A stretch of DNA of 10,822 nt from JBBRCX01 sp038204465 (GTDB taxonomy: Bacteria > Planctomycetota > Phycisphaerae > Tepidisphaerales > Tepidisphaeraceae), in the NCBI GenBank assembly GCA_038204465.1, contig JBBRCX010000128.1:1-10822 (forward strand), in the 5' to 3' direction. This document shows positions 1 to 6,039 of the stretch, in pieces. Numbering within the stretch: position 1 is the first letter of the stretch; the number at the start of each line of letters is the position of its first letter. The notes under the pieces are model-generated. The model did not search any database and had not been told where the DNA came from. It saw nothing but the letters and a program-made list of their open reading frames with translations. The translations under genes were made by a program, and so were the position numbers.

Positions 1-145
1 GCGCCGCTGTGGAACGCGGCGAAGCAGCGAGGGCCGTTGCGTGGGTCCTTGCCACAATGCGGAGGCGAATCACACGGGCGGGACGCCCGTGTTACGGTGA
101 GGCGGGCGATCAGTCGGGGAGGGTGGCTTGGGGACGTGGAGGCGC
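1..145. repeat. Direct repeat, copy 1
   Basis: This segment recurs 214 bp downstream at 215-358. By eye the copies differ by one inserted base (GGCGGGCGAT here, GGCGGCGAT there) and one substitution (CAGTCGG against CAATCGG). Identity stops sharply after GGAGGCGC. The left boundary is unknown because the match starts at the window edge. Such close identity suggests a recent duplication or insertion of a mobile intergenic repeat. Confidence 0.9.
73..91. repeat. Palindromic hairpin repeat, copy A
   Basis: The sequence CACGGGCG, GGA, CGCCCGTG forms a perfect 8 bp stem with a 3-base loop, extendable by one A-T pair (72-92), and is followed by TTAC. The same core with YTAC on its right occurs at 287-305 and 6004-6022. 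From memory, spurious peptides with the signature GRDAR, produced by translating this repeat, are frequent in planctomycete annotations. Confidence 0.85.
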
Positions 146-214
146 GCTGGCGAGGTCGCGCTGCCGTCGCCGTACTTGATGATGTCGACGTACGAATGTT
201 TTGGCGCCGATCCT

Positions 215-358
215 GCGCCGCTGTGGAACGCGGCGAAGCAGCGAGGGCCGTTGCGTGGGTCCTTGCCACAATGCGGAGGCGAATCACACGGGCGGGACGC
301 CCGTGTTACGGTGAGGCGGCGATCAATCGGGGAGGGTGGCTTGGGGACGTGGAGGCGC
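215..358. repeat. Direct repeat, copy 2
   Basis: Second copy of the 1-145 sequence, one base shorter. The sequence on its right (359 onward) is unrelated to the 69 bp spacer that follows copy 1. This is therefore either a partial tandem duplication with a period of 214 bp or two insertions of one element. Confidence 0.9.
287..305. repeat. Palindromic hairpin repeat, copy B
   Basis: Identical to copy A, including the flanking CACAC and TTACGGTGAGG, because it lies inside the second copy of the direct repeat. It has the same 8 bp stem and GGA loop. Confidence 0.85.
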
Positions 359-393
359 ACGCGGGGAACATGCGCGATTGGAGCCGGACGGAT

Positions 394-436
394 CCTTCGA
401 CTGGGCTCAGGGCAGGCCCCTTCGCCTGGCTCAGGG
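394..436. repeat. CTCAGGG-type short tandem repeat
   Basis: Two near-identical units lie head to tail: CCTTCGACTGGGCTCAGGG at 394-412 and CCTTCGCCTGGCTCAGGG at 419-436, separated by CAGGCC. This resembles a widespread environmental-bacterial intergenic repeat (an association from memory). The minus-strand gene ending at 431 takes its TGA stop from the TCA inside the second unit, so the element abuts or has invaded the 3' end of that gene. Confidence 0.7.
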
Positions 437-889
437 TAGACGTGCTTTTTTGGTTTTGCGGGGCGGTGGTTCGGGTGGGGGCGGGGGGAGGCCGAGGAGT
501 TGGCGGACTTTTTCTATGACTTCCAGGTCGGTTGAGGGGTCTTTGGGTTTGGCGTCGAGGGTTTCGTTGGTTTTGCGGATGCGGTCGCGGGCGAGGGCGG
601 TGCTGTTCATGGCGGCGGCGAGCATGGCGATTTGCTTGCAGGCGCCGGGGGCCGCGGCGGGGTTGCCTATGCGGTAGTTGATGAGCTCGTGGAAGAGGAG
701 GTTTTGGACGCCCTGGACGAGGGCGTTGATGTCGCCGGCGGCGGCGTGGTGGATCGCGGGGCCGATGGCCTGCACCTGGTCGGCGGTGGTGCGAACGGCG
801 GCGAGGGCGTCCTTGAAGCTCCGCGCGCGGGGGCCGGGATGGGGCTTCGGGGACGGGTTGGCGGGGTTGGGTTTATTCGTTGTCTGCAT
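431..889 (-). CDS. Conserved-looking helical protein of unknown function
   Basis: I do not recognise this 152-residue protein. Residues 1-22 are rich in Pro and Asn and probably disordered. Residues 23-125 look like a compact all-helical domain with segments such as SFKDALAAVRTTADQVQAIG and QGVQNLLFHELINYRIG. Residues 126-152 are a proline-rich linker and a basic tail (KTKK). There is no signal peptide, membrane helix or Cys/His metal site. The start codon lies inside the 3' end of the gene at 873-1259 (17 nt overlap). No clear Shine-Dalgarno sequence precedes it, so translational coupling is likely and the two products may work together. The stop codon lies within a CTCAGGG repeat, so the extreme C-terminus may have been altered by repeat insertion. 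The helical, non-repetitive core and strong third-position C bias support real coding. Confidence 0.65.
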   Translation of the reverse strand: MQTTNKPNPANPSPKPHPGPRARSFKDALAAVRTTADQVQAIGPAIHHAAAGDINALVQGVQNLLFHELINYRIGNPAAAPGACKQIAMLAAAMNSTALARDRIRKTNETLDAKPKDPSTDLEVIEKVRQLLGLPPPPPEPPPRKTKKARLP

Positions 890-1259
890 TGGCGGCCGGC
901 GGCGTGGAGGTGAAGGGTTCGGAGGCGGACGGGGTTGGGCCTTCGGGGGCGGTGCGGATGATGTGCTCGGCGGGGCGCTTGCGGCGGGTGTCGACGCGGG
1001 TTTCGTATTTGACGCGGAGCTTGCGGGCCTCGCGGCCGATGTCGTCGGCGGCGTCGGCCATCTCGGATTCGAGGCCGAGCTGCTCGACGACGAAGGAGAT
1101 GACTTCGTTGGTGGCGCCGCGGCTGTTGAGCTCGAGGCGGACGAGGGCGGTGGCGAGGACGCGGGGCGACTGGCTGATGTAGTCGGGGTGGATGACGCGC
1201 TCGCCGGCCTGGGTGTGGGTGCGCTGCATGAGTGCGTTGGCGAAGGTGCGTTGCTGCAT
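873..1259 (-). CDS. Small helical protein of unknown function
   Basis: I do not recognise this 128-residue protein. Residues 1-95 look mainly helical, with IHPDYISQSPRVLATALVRL followed by a stretch ending in a charged helix near REARKLRVKYETRVDTRRKR that could be a coiled coil or a nucleic-acid contact. Residues 97-128 are Pro/Ser/Thr-rich and probably disordered. No signal peptide, membrane segment or catalytic motif is visible. On the minus strand a GGAG lies about 6 nt upstream of the ATG, which supports the start. It is the first gene of an overlapping pair with 431-889, and a promoter-like sequence lies about 100 bp upstream. A structural or regulatory pair is possible, but no function can be assigned from the sequence. 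Confidence 0.65.
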   Translation of the reverse strand: MQQRTFANALMQRTHTQAGERVIHPDYISQSPRVLATALVRLELNSRGATNEVISFVVEQLGLESEMADAADDIGREARKLRVKYETRVDTRRKRPAEHIIRTAPEGPTPSASEPFTSTPPAANADNE

Positions 1260-1730
1260 GGGGCGGCTCCGTGGGTAGGAAGATGAATCGGCCGGGGCCC
1301 GCGGCGACGCGCGTATGGCGGCGGAGTCGCTCGCGGGGTGAGTGGAATCTACGCGCGTCGCATTGTAACGAATATGTTAGGAATGTGTACGGTTAGTTTC
1401 TTGGATTATTCTTTTTTTATGGTTGGATCGGGACTGGCGAGGGGACGGCCTGGGCCTGGGGGCCGGCGGCGGAGGAGCGGCGTCGGTGTGGCGGGCCGAT
1501 GGGTGGGTTGTGGAGTGTTCGCGGGTGGCGGCTAGAGAGGGATTGGAGCGGTGATGGTCGGCTTATGGGCGGTGGATGGGGAGTCGATGGTCGGTTGCTG
1601 GGGTTGAGATGGGTTTTCGGGGCGAAAATGCGGTTTTGGGTTGGCGTTGGGCGCTGGGGGGCACGGGGTGATGCAGTGCGGCTGGTGGAAAGCGCGGGTG
1701 GTGTCTCAATGAAAGGGATGGAACGGCGGG
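1260..1730. other. Non-coding gap between unknown pair and phosphoesterase
   Basis: About 470 bp without a credible gene. It contains the A+T-rich promoter-like patch (about 1355-1425), followed by 300 bp of strongly G-rich plus strand. A minus-strand frame is open from within the phosphoesterase gene down to 1417, but its product is low-complexity Pro/Arg/Ser. No terminator hairpin with a T run was found downstream of the phosphoesterase stop. A cluster of G runs lies at 1638-1668. Confidence 0.6.
1362..1389 (-). promoter_or_regulatory. Candidate promoter for the unknown gene pair
   Basis: On the minus strand TACACA (1384-1389) and TACAAT (1362-1367) are separated by 16 bp, matching the sigma-70 consensus at 4/6 and 5/6. 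A-rich sequence lies just upstream (about 1405-1420). Transcription would start near 1355, giving a leader of about 95 nt for the gene starting at 1259. The patch is strikingly A+T-rich for this window. This is a consensus match only. Confidence 0.35.
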
Positions 1731-2684
1731 TCAATGGCCGTTGTCGTTGGTGGGGGCGTCGCTCACGAGCGCGGGGCGCGGGGGCGCGACTTCGAGTTTG
1801 AAGGAGGTGATTTCGGGGCGGCACCAGTCGAGGACGCGCTGGCCGTAGGAGAGGCCGCGGTTGACGTAGAGGTGTCTGCCGTTGACGGCGTAGTGGCCGT
1901 GGGTGAAATGGCGGTAGCGGTTGGGGTAGAGCCGGCGGCCGAGGGCGCCGGTGGCGACCTGTCGGCCGTGGGTGTGGCCGCTGAGCATCCACTGCCAGGG
2001 GAAGTCCATGAGGTCGTTGCAGTTCGCGGGGTTGTGATTGAGACAGAGGATCGGGAGGTTCGGATCGACGCCTTCCCAGGCGCGGTGCGGATCGATGTGG
2101 CCGGACCATTCATCGTCGAGCCCGACGATGGCGAGCGGCGTGTGGACGCCGGTGGGATGAAGGTAGTAGGTCTGGTTTCGCAGGACGATCATGCCGCGGT
2201 TGACGAGACATTTCTCGAGGTAGTCGGCGCGGCGGGTGCCTTCGTCGGCGCCGTTGCGGCCATAGATGCTGTAGTCATGATTGCCGAGGGTGCAAATGAC
2301 GCCGTGGCGGGCGCGGAGATGGGAGAGGATGGTGGCGACGCGGTGGGCGAAGCGGTAGCCGCCGGTGATGAGATCGCCGGTGACGACGACCATGTCGGGC
2401 TTGAGGTCGTTGACCCAGCCGAGGTATTGGATGAGATAGCGCTGCCAGACGACGGGGCTGTAATGGAGGTCGGAGATCTGGACGATGCGCATGCCGTGGA
2501 ACGCAGGGTCGAGGCCCACGAGGGGCATTCGCCGGCGGTGGATTTCGACCCAGTGACGGCTGACGGGGAGGGCGTGAATTCCGGTCAGGCCGACGCGCGA
2601 CATGGTGGACCAGATGGCCCGGCGCCAGCGATGCTGGCGGCGCCATTCGGGATGCTTCAGATATTGGACGAAACCATTCACCAT
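1731..2684 (-). CDS. Calcineurin-like metallophosphoesterase
   Basis: A 317-residue binuclear-metal phosphoesterase. The family motifs appear in order: DLH (D72, H74), GD (G103, D104), GNHD (N135, H136), an isolated His in LNHNP (H217) and GHTHG (H237, H239). These are the expected ligands for two divalent metal ions. The arrangement resembles the YkuE/YaeI branch, whose members act on envelope lipids or other phosphoesters, but the substrate cannot be read from the sequence. The first 60 residues are basic and aromatic (HPEWRRQHRWRR) without an obvious signal peptide or membrane helix, so peripheral membrane association is possible. The chosen ATG at 2684 has no Shine-Dalgarno sequence: a heptamer repeat array begins 5 nt upstream. 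The ATG at 2603 is an alternative start that keeps all motifs. The gene lies downstream of ald and the TPR gene on the same strand. Confidence 0.9.
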   Translation of the reverse strand: MVNGFVQYLKHPEWRRQHRWRRAIWSTMSRVGLTGIHALPVSRHWVEIHRRRMPLVGLDPAFHGMRIVQISDLHYSPVVWQRYLIQYLGWVNDLKPDMVVVTGDLITGGYRFAHRVATILSHLRARHGVICTLGNHDYSIYGRNGADEGTRRADYLEKCLVNRGMIVLRNQTYYLHPTGVHTPLAIVGLDDEWSGHIDPHRAWEGVDPNLPILCLNHNPANCNDLMDFPWQWMLSGHTHGRQVATGALGRRLYPNRYRHFTHGHYAVNGRHLYVNRGLSYGQRVLDWCRPEITSFKLEVAPPRPALVSDAPTNDNGH

Positions 2685-2689
2685 GTTGT

Positions 2690-2799
2690 GATTTGCGATT
2701 TGCGATTTGCGATTTGCGATTTTTGATTGGGGATCGGATCACATCCGCGTTGGGTTGGGCGCAGCAATCGCAAATCGAAAATCGAAAATCGAAAATTCG
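2690..2799. repeat. Inverted heptamer repeat array filling an intergenic gap
   Basis: The left arm has four perfect GATTTGC units (2690-2717), then GATTTTT and GATTGG. The right arm (2766-2799) is the inverted form, AATCG, CAAATCG, AAAATCG, AAAATCG, AAAATTCG. About 37 bp of unrelated sequence separates the arms. In the minus-strand transcript the arms can pair over about 26 nt with four mismatches. The element starts 5 nt upstream of the phosphoesterase ATG and ends 1 nt before the TPR gene stop, so it makes up nearly the whole gap. Heptamer arrays of this kind are, from memory, a recurrent intergenic repeat in planctomycetes and other environmental bacteria. Confidence 0.9.
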
Positions 2800-2800
2800 T

Positions 2801-3124
2801 TCACTCGATCATCATCAGCGCTGCCTGGATTTCGTCTTTGGCATGCGCGTCACCCTTCTTTGCGGCGGCGGTTATTCCTTCGCGATAGGACTTTTTCGCG
2901 GCCTCGATGTTTCCGGTGTCTTCGTGAATCAGCCCGCGCTGGTGGTAGGCGTAGCAGTAGCCGGGATCGAGTTGGATCACGCGGTCGAGGAACTGGATCG
3001 CGCGCGGCGCGTCGCCGGCTTTTTTGTATTCGAGGGCGAGGCCGTAGAGCAGGAAGGTGTCGGTTGGCTCGCGTTCGAGCATCTTCTGCAGCTGCTGCAT
3101 CCGTTCGGTCGTCGCCGATTCCAT
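2801..3124 (-). CDS. Small tetratricopeptide-repeat protein
   Basis: A 107-residue protein consisting of two clear TPR motifs, about residues 22-55 (LLYGLALEYKKAGDAPRAIQ, ending in LDP) and 56-89 (AYHQRGLIHEDTGNIEAAKK), with flanking helices. TPRs are helical scaffolds for protein-protein contacts. The partner is unknown, and no signal peptide or enzymatic domain is present. The frame stays open upstream to 3256, but that would overlap ald. The ATG at 3124 has a strong GGGAGGAG 6 nt upstream, which settles the start. It lies 73 bp downstream of ald and upstream of the phosphoesterase, all on the minus strand, so cotranscription is plausible. Confidence 0.88.
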   Translation of the reverse strand: MESATTERMQQLQKMLEREPTDTFLLYGLALEYKKAGDAPRAIQFLDRVIQLDPGYCYAYHQRGLIHEDTGNIEAAKKSYREGITAAAKKGDAHAKDEIQAALMMIE

Positions 3125-3130
3125 TGCAAT

Positions 3131-3138
3131 CTCCTCCC
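3131..3138 (-). promoter_or_regulatory. Ribosome binding site of the TPR gene
   Basis: On the minus strand GGGAGGAG lies 6 nt before the ATG at 3124. It decides against the longer upstream start at 3256, which would lie inside ald. Confidence 0.8.
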
Positions 3139-3197
3139 GCCCCAGTGCGGCTGCGCATTCTAGGCCGCTGCCGACGCGCTCGCCAACGGAGCAAAAC

Positions 3198-4310
3198 TCA
3201 TGCGGCGCCGCGCAGCGGTTCGCATTTGAGCTTGAGCGACTCGGCAACCGCGGCATTCGTGACCCGCCCGGCGACGAGGTTTATTCCCTCGGCGAGGCCG
3301 GGGTCTTCCGCGGCGGCGTTTTCGTAACCCTTGTTGGCGATGCGCAGCGCGTAGGGGAGGGTCGCGTTGCACAGCGCGATGGTGCTGGTGCGGCCGACGG
3401 CGCCGGGCATGTTGGTGACGCAGTAGTGGACGACTCCTTCGACCACGTAGGTCGGCTGCTGGTGCGTCGTGGGGCGGCTCGTCTCGACGCAGCCGCCCTG
3501 ATCGATCGCGACATCGACGATGACGCTGCCGTTCTTCATGTCCTTGAGGTGTTGGCGCGTGACCAACTGCGGCGCCTTGGCGCCGGGGATGAGCACCGCG
3601 CCGACGACGAGGTCGGCCTGACGGAGGTGATCGCGGACGGTGTGAATGTCGCTGAAGATGGTCTTCACATTCGCGGGCATTACATCGTCGAGATAGCGAA
3701 GGCGTTCGAGGTTGATGTCCATCAGCACGACGTTGGCGCCGAGGCCGGCCGCGACCTTGGCGGCGTTGGTGCCGACGATCCCCGCGCCGAGCACGACGAC
3801 GTGCGCCGGCGCCACCCCCGGCACGCCGCCGAGCAGAATGCCGCGTCCCATCATCGGCTTCTCCAGGTATTTCGCCCCTTCCTGGATGCTCATCTTGCCG
3901 GCGATCTCGCTCATCGGCGTGAGGAGCGGAAGGCGGCCCTGGCGGTCCTTGATCGTCTCATAGGCGATCGCGACGATGCCGCTCGCCAGGCAAGCCTGCG
4001 TCAGCTCGGCGCTGGCGGCGAAGTGGAAATAGGTGAAGACGATCTGCCCGGGGCGAAAACGCTGGATCTCCTCCGGCTGCGGTTCCTTCACCTTTAGGAT
4101 CATGTCGGCTTGATTGAAGACGTCCTGCATGCCCGTGACGATGCGGGCGCCGGCGTCGCGGTAATCGTCATCGGTGAAGCCGCTGGCGATTCCGGCGCTG
4201 GTTTCGATCAGCACGTCGTGTCCGGCGCGCACGAGGGTCTCGGCGCCGACGGGCATCATGCCGACGCGGTACTCGTCCGGCTTCACTTCCTTGGGAACGC
4301 CAACCCGCAT
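3198..4310 (-). CDS. ald: Alanine dehydrogenase
   Basis: Catalyses reversible NAD-dependent oxidative deamination of L-alanine to pyruvate and ammonium (EC 1.4.1.1) in the cytoplasm, linking amino-acid and carbon metabolism. The protein has 370 residues, close to the family norm. Counted from the chosen ATG, the residues known from the Mycobacterium tuberculosis enzyme fall at the same numbers: R15 (PDEYR), K75 (VKEP), H96 (YFHFA) and D270 (VDVAIDQGG). The Rossmann motif GAGIVG spans 175-180, with D198 at the end of the second strand (VVLMDIN) for the NAD ribose. The start is supported by GGGAGGA 5 nt upstream; a longer frame to 4349 lacks support. The gene is divergent from the sigma-54 regulator at 4494 and followed on the same strand by the TPR gene. 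The C-terminus is short and complete. Confidence 0.97.
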   Translation of the reverse strand: MRVGVPKEVKPDEYRVGMMPVGAETLVRAGHDVLIETSAGIASGFTDDDYRDAGARIVTGMQDVFNQADMILKVKEPQPEEIQRFRPGQIVFTYFHFAASAELTQACLASGIVAIAYETIKDRQGRLPLLTPMSEIAGKMSIQEGAKYLEKPMMGRGILLGGVPGVAPAHVVVLGAGIVGTNAAKVAAGLGANVVLMDINLERLRYLDDVMPANVKTIFSDIHTVRDHLRQADLVVGAVLIPGAKAPQLVTRQHLKDMKNGSVIVDVAIDQGGCVETSRPTTHQQPTYVVEGVVHYCVTNMPGAVGRTSTIALCNATLPYALRIANKGYENAAAEDPGLAEGINLVAGRVTNAAVAESLKLKCEPLRGAA

Positions 4311-4315
4311 GAGAG

Positions 4316-4322
4316 TCCTCCC
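4316..4322 (-). promoter_or_regulatory. Ribosome binding site of ald
   Basis: On the minus strand GGGAGGA lies 5 nt before the ATG at 4310. It selects this start over an in-frame codon 13 residues upstream, and the resulting numbering matches the known active-site positions of alanine dehydrogenase. Confidence 0.8.
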
Positions 4323-4364
4323 GGAACGCGGCGCAGGCGCGCGTCCCATAAGTGACGGCGGTTC

Positions 4365-4370
4365 ATCATA
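4365..4370 (-). promoter_or_regulatory. Possible -10 element for ald
   Basis: TATGAT on the minus strand, 5/6 to the -10 consensus, lies about 55 nt upstream of the ald ATG. No good -35 box sits at 16-18 bp, and no sigma-54 type GG/GC element is visible in this divergent gap. Tentative. Confidence 0.22.
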
Positions 4371-4493
4371 GTGATCCGACGCTTGCGGCTGAAACGACGG
4401 CGGAAAATCCCGCGTTGCTCACCGACAACCTCAGAACTTGCCGATGCATAAAGTGAACGCGCGTTGCCTGCCGGCATCGTGTGCAAACCATCT

Positions 4494-5915
4494 ATGCTGC
4501 AAGCCAATCCGCCGCAAAAGCCGAACCTGCTGATCCTCGATGAGGACCGGATCATCCTCCAGTCGCTCTCGCAGTTCCTCCGCCGCGAGGGATACGAGGT
4601 GAAGACGACGGACAGCTCGGATGATGCAATGGCGTTGATGGAAGCCGGGCAGGTGGAGCTATTGCTGGCGGACATCAACATGCCGGGGTTGAAGCCCTCG
4701 GACTTCCTGCGCGACGTGCGCCGGCGCTTCCCGCACGTGGTGGTGGTGGTCATTACCAGTTACGGCTCGATTGAAGGCGCGGTGGAAGCAACGAAGATCG
4801 GCGCCTTCGACTACCTGACGAAACCGATCGTCGATGAAGAGATTCGCGTGGTGGTGGAGAAGGCGGCGCGGCAGCAGTCGCTGCTGTTCGAGAACCACTC
4901 GCTGAAGCAGCAGCTCGACCTGCGCTTCGGGCTGGAGAATGTGGTTGGGCATGACCACAAGATGCTGAAGATCTTCGATCTGGTCGACGCCGTCGCCGAC
5001 AGCAGGACCACCGTATTGATGGCGGGCGAGAGCGGCACCGGGAAATCGCTGCTCGCGCGGGCGATCCACCATCGCTCGCCCCGCCGCGACAAGCCATTCA
5101 TCGAAGTGAGCTGCGGCGCGCTGCCGGAGACACTGCTCGAATCAGAGCTGTTCGGACATGTGAAGGGCGCATTCACCGGCGCCATCGCCGACAAGCCCGG
5201 GCGCTTCATGGCCGCCGACACCGGGACGATCTTTCTCGACGAAATCAATTCCGCTTCGCCGGGTATGCAGGTGAAGCTTCTGCGCGTGTTGCAGGAGCGG
5301 TCGTTCGAACCGGTCGGCAGCACCGAGACGCGAAGCGTTGACGCGCGGGTGATCCTCGCGAGCAACGTCGATCTTGCCGAGCTCGTCGCCGAGCAGAAAT
5401 TCCGCCAGGACCTGTACTACCGCATCAATGTCGTGACCATCCGCCTGCCGAGCCTGCGCGAGCGACTCGGCGACATCGGGCTTCTGGCGACGCACTTCCT
5501 TCGCCGGTTCAACAGCGAGACCGGCCGCGAAGTGCTCGGCTTCACCGAACAGGCGATGGCGACGATGCGCCGGTACACGTGGCCCGGGAATATTCGCGAG
5601 CTGGAGAACGCGGTTGAGCGCGCGGTGGTCCTGTGCCGCCGCCCGCAGATCGATGTGGACGATCTCCCCGATTCGTTGCGGGAGAGCACCTCATCAGCGC
5701 CGGTGATTCGAAGCGCCGCGGAGGTCGCGGACATCGCGATGCCGCTGCAAGCGGCACTGGAGGCGCCGGAGCGGAGGATCATCGAATCCGCGCTGAAGCG
5801 CAACGAGTGGAACCGGCAGGCAACCGCTGCGGAGCTCGACATCAATCGCACGACGCTCTACAAAAAGATGCGGAAGTACCGGCTGGATGTGGGGGAGTCG
5901 AATCAACCTGCTTGA
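4494..5915 (+). CDS. NtrC-family sigma-54-dependent response regulator
   Basis: A 473-residue two-component transcription activator with three domains. The receiver (about 11-125) has acidic residues D16/E17, phosphoacceptor D60 (LLLADINMPG), T88 and K110. The AAA+ central domain (about 148-375) has Walker A GESGTGKS (178-185), the sigma-54 contact loop GAFTGA (225-230), Walker B IFLDE (246-250) and WPGNIREL (363-370). A Fis-type helix-turn-helix lies near the C-terminus (about 425-465). It should oligomerise when phosphorylated and open promoters bound by sigma-54 polymerase. The start is uncertain: ATG 4494 gives a normal N-terminus, while GTG 4479 and TTG 4464 are in-frame alternatives, and none has a good Shine-Dalgarno sequence. 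No histidine kinase gene is adjacent, so it is an orphan within this window. It is divergent from ald, but no evidence shows that it controls ald. Confidence 0.95.
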   Translation: MLQANPPQKPNLLILDEDRIILQSLSQFLRREGYEVKTTDSSDDAMALMEAGQVELLLADINMPGLKPSDFLRDVRRRFPHVVVVVITSYGSIEGAVEATKIGAFDYLTKPIVDEEIRVVVEKAARQQSLLFENHSLKQQLDLRFGLENVVGHDHKMLKIFDLVDAVADSRTTVLMAGESGTGKSLLARAIHHRSPRRDKPFIEVSCGALPETLLESELFGHVKGAFTGAIADKPGRFMAADTGTIFLDEINSASPGMQVKLLRVLQERSFEPVGSTETRSVDARVILASNVDLAELVAEQKFRQDLYYRINVVTIRLPSLRERLGDIGLLATHFLRRFNSETGREVLGFTEQAMATMRRYTWPGNIRELENAVERAVVLCRRPQIDVDDLPDSLRESTSSAPVIRSAAEVADIAMPLQAALEAPERRIIESALKRNEWNRQATAAELDINRTTLYKKMRKYRLDVGESNQPA

Positions 5916-6003
5916 TGCGACGCCGGCGCCCACGGAGTAACGAGCGGTTCGCACGTGCGAGCGAATGCGAATGGCTTAGATTGTTTTCGCCGCACGTGAC
6001 TCG

Positions 6004-6022
6004 CACGGGCGGGACGCCCGTG
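6004..6022. repeat. Palindromic hairpin repeat, copy C
   Basis: The same CACGGGCG, GGA, CGCCCGTG palindrome as at 73-91 and 287-305, followed by CTAC instead of TTAC. It lies in the 124 bp gap between the convergent regulator and glucokinase genes, 17 bp past the glucokinase stop. In that position its 8 bp G+C stem could act as a bidirectional transcription end or mRNA 3' stabiliser, although no T run follows it. Confidence 0.85.
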
Positions 6023-6039
6023 CTACGACCGAGTGAATC

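Larger units (their letters stand above)
1..430. other. Non-coding, repeat-bearing left end
   Basis: I see no credible gene here. Several frames are open on both strands, but they run straight through both copies of a duplicated sequence and through palindromes, and the peptides are rich in Arg, Gly and Pro with no recognisable domain. The stretch holds a 144-145 bp sequence present twice, a hairpin in each copy, a unique 69 bp spacer (146-214) and a CTCAGGG-type repeat near 394-436. The first duplicate copy begins at the first base of the window, so the repeated tract may continue to the left. Confidence 0.6.

Noticed and set aside
70..360. Minus-strand open frame of 96 codons through both duplicate copies
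   Set aside because: Most of its peptide comes from the duplicated intergenic sequence and the palindrome, including ASRPCDSP-type strings typical of spurious translations of that repeat.
678..1286. Plus-strand open frame of 202 codons across the unknown gene pair
   Set aside because: The product is Gly/Ala/Val/Asp-rich low complexity. The minus-strand frames have varied helical sequences, a ribosome site and an overlapping operon layout.
1417..2109. Minus-strand Pro/Arg-rich open frame of 230 codons
   Set aside because: Half of it overlaps the phosphoesterase gene in another frame and the rest is low-complexity Pro/Arg/Ser. The frame is open only because G+C-rich DNA has few stops.
1734..2726. 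Long plus-strand open frame (330 codons) opposite the metallophosphoesterase
   Set aside because: It is antisense to a gene with all its catalytic motifs. The product is monotonous Ala/Val/Asp/Glu/Gly, as expected when the complement of G+C-biased codons is read, and it has no domain.
2690..2799. CRISPR array
   Set aside because: The units are 7 bp with no spacers, and the two arms are inverted relative to each other. No cas genes are present.
3057..4097. Long plus-strand open frame (346 codons) opposite ald
   Set aside because: It mirrors the alanine dehydrogenase gene, whose active-site residues are all in place on the other strand. The antisense product shows only compositional bias.
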